Below, piece by piece: positions 5,744-6,976 of a DNA stretch of 6,976 nucleotides. Source of the DNA: Nitrospinae bacterium RIFCSPLOWO2_12_FULL_45_22. GTDB lineage: Bacteria; 2-12-FULL-45-22. Every line of letters begins with the position of its first letter. The stretch's first letter is position 1. Below the pieces are notes generated by a model. That model saw only the letters and a program-made list of their open reading frames with translations, made no database searches and was not told where the DNA came from. The DNA lies in NCBI GenBank assembly GCA_001803565.1, contig MHDQ01000098.1, positions 1-6,976 on the forward strand. Direction: 5' to 3'. The translations under genes and the position numbers were made by a program.

Positions 5744-6976
5744 GTGCCAAATAATCTAGAGAATCCAGGAGAACAACCTGAACTGCGCCGCGACGTTACT
5801 GTCTGGGGCTCCTTTATGTGGGGCTTTGCCGATGTGGGCGCTAATTGCTTTCTTGCTCTGGGACTGGTTTTGGGTGCTGCCCAAGGAGCAGGAACATTAG
5901 CTTTTGCCCTGGCAGGCATAGTGTATATCATGATAGGCCTGGCTTACACTGAGCTGGCCTCTGCCTATCCCGTGGCCGGTGGTGGGCCCTATTTTGCTCT
6001 ACGGGGGTTAGGGGACTTCTGGGGATTTGTTGCTGGATCTGCTTTATTATTAGACTATACTATAGACATAGCCTTGTTTGCTACCGCCTCCGCTGGCTAT
6101 CTTAACTATTTTTTCCCTTTCTTTACTGGACATGGAATCGAAGAGTTTGCCCTAAATTTGGGCCCATTGAAACAGGTAAACCCCCTTTGGTGCCTGGAAG
6201 CCTTAACCATTATAGCTATTCTCATCTGGATCAATATCCGGGGTGTTAAGGAATCCTCCTCCTTAAACGGAATTATTGGGGCTATAGTAATCCTTACCGA
6301 GGGTGCCTTAGTGGTTATGGGGCTGGTACTGGCCTGGCGGCCAGAATTGGTGGCCCATCAATGGAAGGCAGAATTTCCTACCCTGAACCAGTTTATGTAT
6401 GGGTCTTCGTTAGCCATTATCTCCTTTATAGGCTTAGAATCTATTTCCCAGGCCGCCCAGGAGACCCGCCGTCCGGCATCTATTATCCCCCGCACCTCCA
6501 TCGCCTTGATCTTTAGTGTGTTTGTCTTTTCTATTGCTTTCTCCACCCTGGGCTTGGGGGTATTGGACTGGCGTATCTTTGCTGAGAATGAAGGGAATCC
6601 GGTGGCAGTCCTGGCAAAGGCTATCCCTTATATTGGTATTATTGCTGGACCTTTCACAGCCGGCGTGGGTGCGTTGATCCTATTTATTTCTGCTAATACC
6701 GGTGTAATGGGGGCCTCACGCCTCACTTATTCCATGAGTGAATTTAAGATAATCAGTCCCTGGTTCCATGCTGTCCATCCCAAATATCATACCCCGATCA
6801 GAACCATATGGGTATTCTCCCTTATAGCTATCATTCAAACTCTCCTCTCCTTTTTAACACCCAGTGCTATGGATACCCTGGCTAATATGTACGCTTTTGG
6901 GGCTACTCTGGGTTATACGTTGGTGTTTATCGCCCTGATTAAGCTACGTTTCTCTGATCCATATACTCCAAGACCT
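5744..6976 (+). CDS. APC-superfamily amino acid permease (3' end missing)
   Basis: The frame runs open from GTG 5744 to the right edge: 411 residues, with the last helices and stop outside the window. It is a multi-pass inner-membrane secondary transporter, probably for amino acids or amines driven by an ion gradient. About ten hydrophobic segments are visible, near 22-45, 51-75, 92-125, 150-167, 173-197, 218-236, 252-276, 295-320, 353-372 and 378-401. APC hallmarks are the Gly-rich first helix (WGFADVGANCFLALGLVLG), YTELASAYPVAGGGPYFAL (68-86), the helix 6 signature SFIGLESISQAAQETRRP followed by IIPR (227-250), and LRFSDPYTPRP at the end, which matches the usual Arg-Pro loop after helix 10. 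The first 20 residues are a polar cytosolic tail. Substrate cannot be read from the sequence. It has its own strong promoter and candidate operator, separate from the nrdJ-lon unit. Confidence 0.9.
   Translation, partial: MPNNLENPGEQPELRRDVTVWGSFMWGFADVGANCFLALGLVLGAAQGAGTLAFALAGIVYIMIGLAYTELASAYPVAGGGPYFALRGLGDFWGFVAGSALLLDYTIDIALFATASAGYLNYFFPFFTGHGIEEFALNLGPLKQVNPLWCLEALTIIAILIWINIRGVKESSSLNGIIGAIVILTEGALVVMGLVLAWRPELVAHQWKAEFPTLNQFMYGSSLAIISFIGLESISQAAQETRRPASIIPRTSIALIFSVFVFSIAFSTLGLGVLDWRIFAENEGNPVAVLAKAIPYIGIIAGPFTAGVGALILFISANTGVMGASRLTYSMSEFKIISPWFHAVHPKYHTPIRTIWVFSLIAIIQTLLSFLTPSAMDTLANMYAFGATLGYTLVFIALIKLRFSDPYTPRP

Overview
The window reads as ordinary chromosomal DNA from a bacterium, probably an anaerobe. 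It has moderate GC, mostly plus-strand genes, SD-led translation and an adenosylcobalamin-dependent (oxygen-independent) ribonucleotide reductase. The class II reductase together with a YcbZ/AAA_32-type Lon suggests a Firmicutes-like or deep-branching anaerobic lineage, but nothing here fixes the taxon. I found no tRNA, rRNA, CRISPR array, transposase or phage gene.

Layout. Positions 1-413 hold the 3' end of a plus-strand gene I cannot identify. Positions 414-737 are an AT-rich leader with a candidate promoter (463-490), a perfect 6-3-6 dyad (546-560) and an 11-pair hairpin (645-672). Positions 738-2558 encode a compact class II reductase (NrdJ). Its stop codon touches the Shine-Dalgarno of a Lon-family ATP-dependent protease (best start ATG 2572, end 5019), so the two are very likely co-transcribed and translationally coupled. 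After a 71-base gap with a long imperfect hairpin comes a small coiled-coil, single-TM protein (5091-5477) built on an EGQ heptad. Positions 5478-5743 contain a nested inverted-repeat element (about 5491-5630) and then a near-consensus sigma-70 promoter with a dyad in its spacer. An APC-superfamily amino acid permease starts at GTG 5744 and runs off the right edge.

How the genes fit together. NrdJ makes deoxyribonucleotides, and the Lon-like protease is a cytosolic quality-control or regulatory protease. Their coupling implies shared expression, but a functional link is only inference. The coiled-coil membrane protein may be the last gene of that unit. The permease has its own promoter and forms a separate unit behind the repeat element. 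I see no convincing new multi-gene system. The points worth a second look are non-coding: the leader of nrdJ, the hairpin at the coiled-coil start, the nested repeat element and the permease operator candidate.
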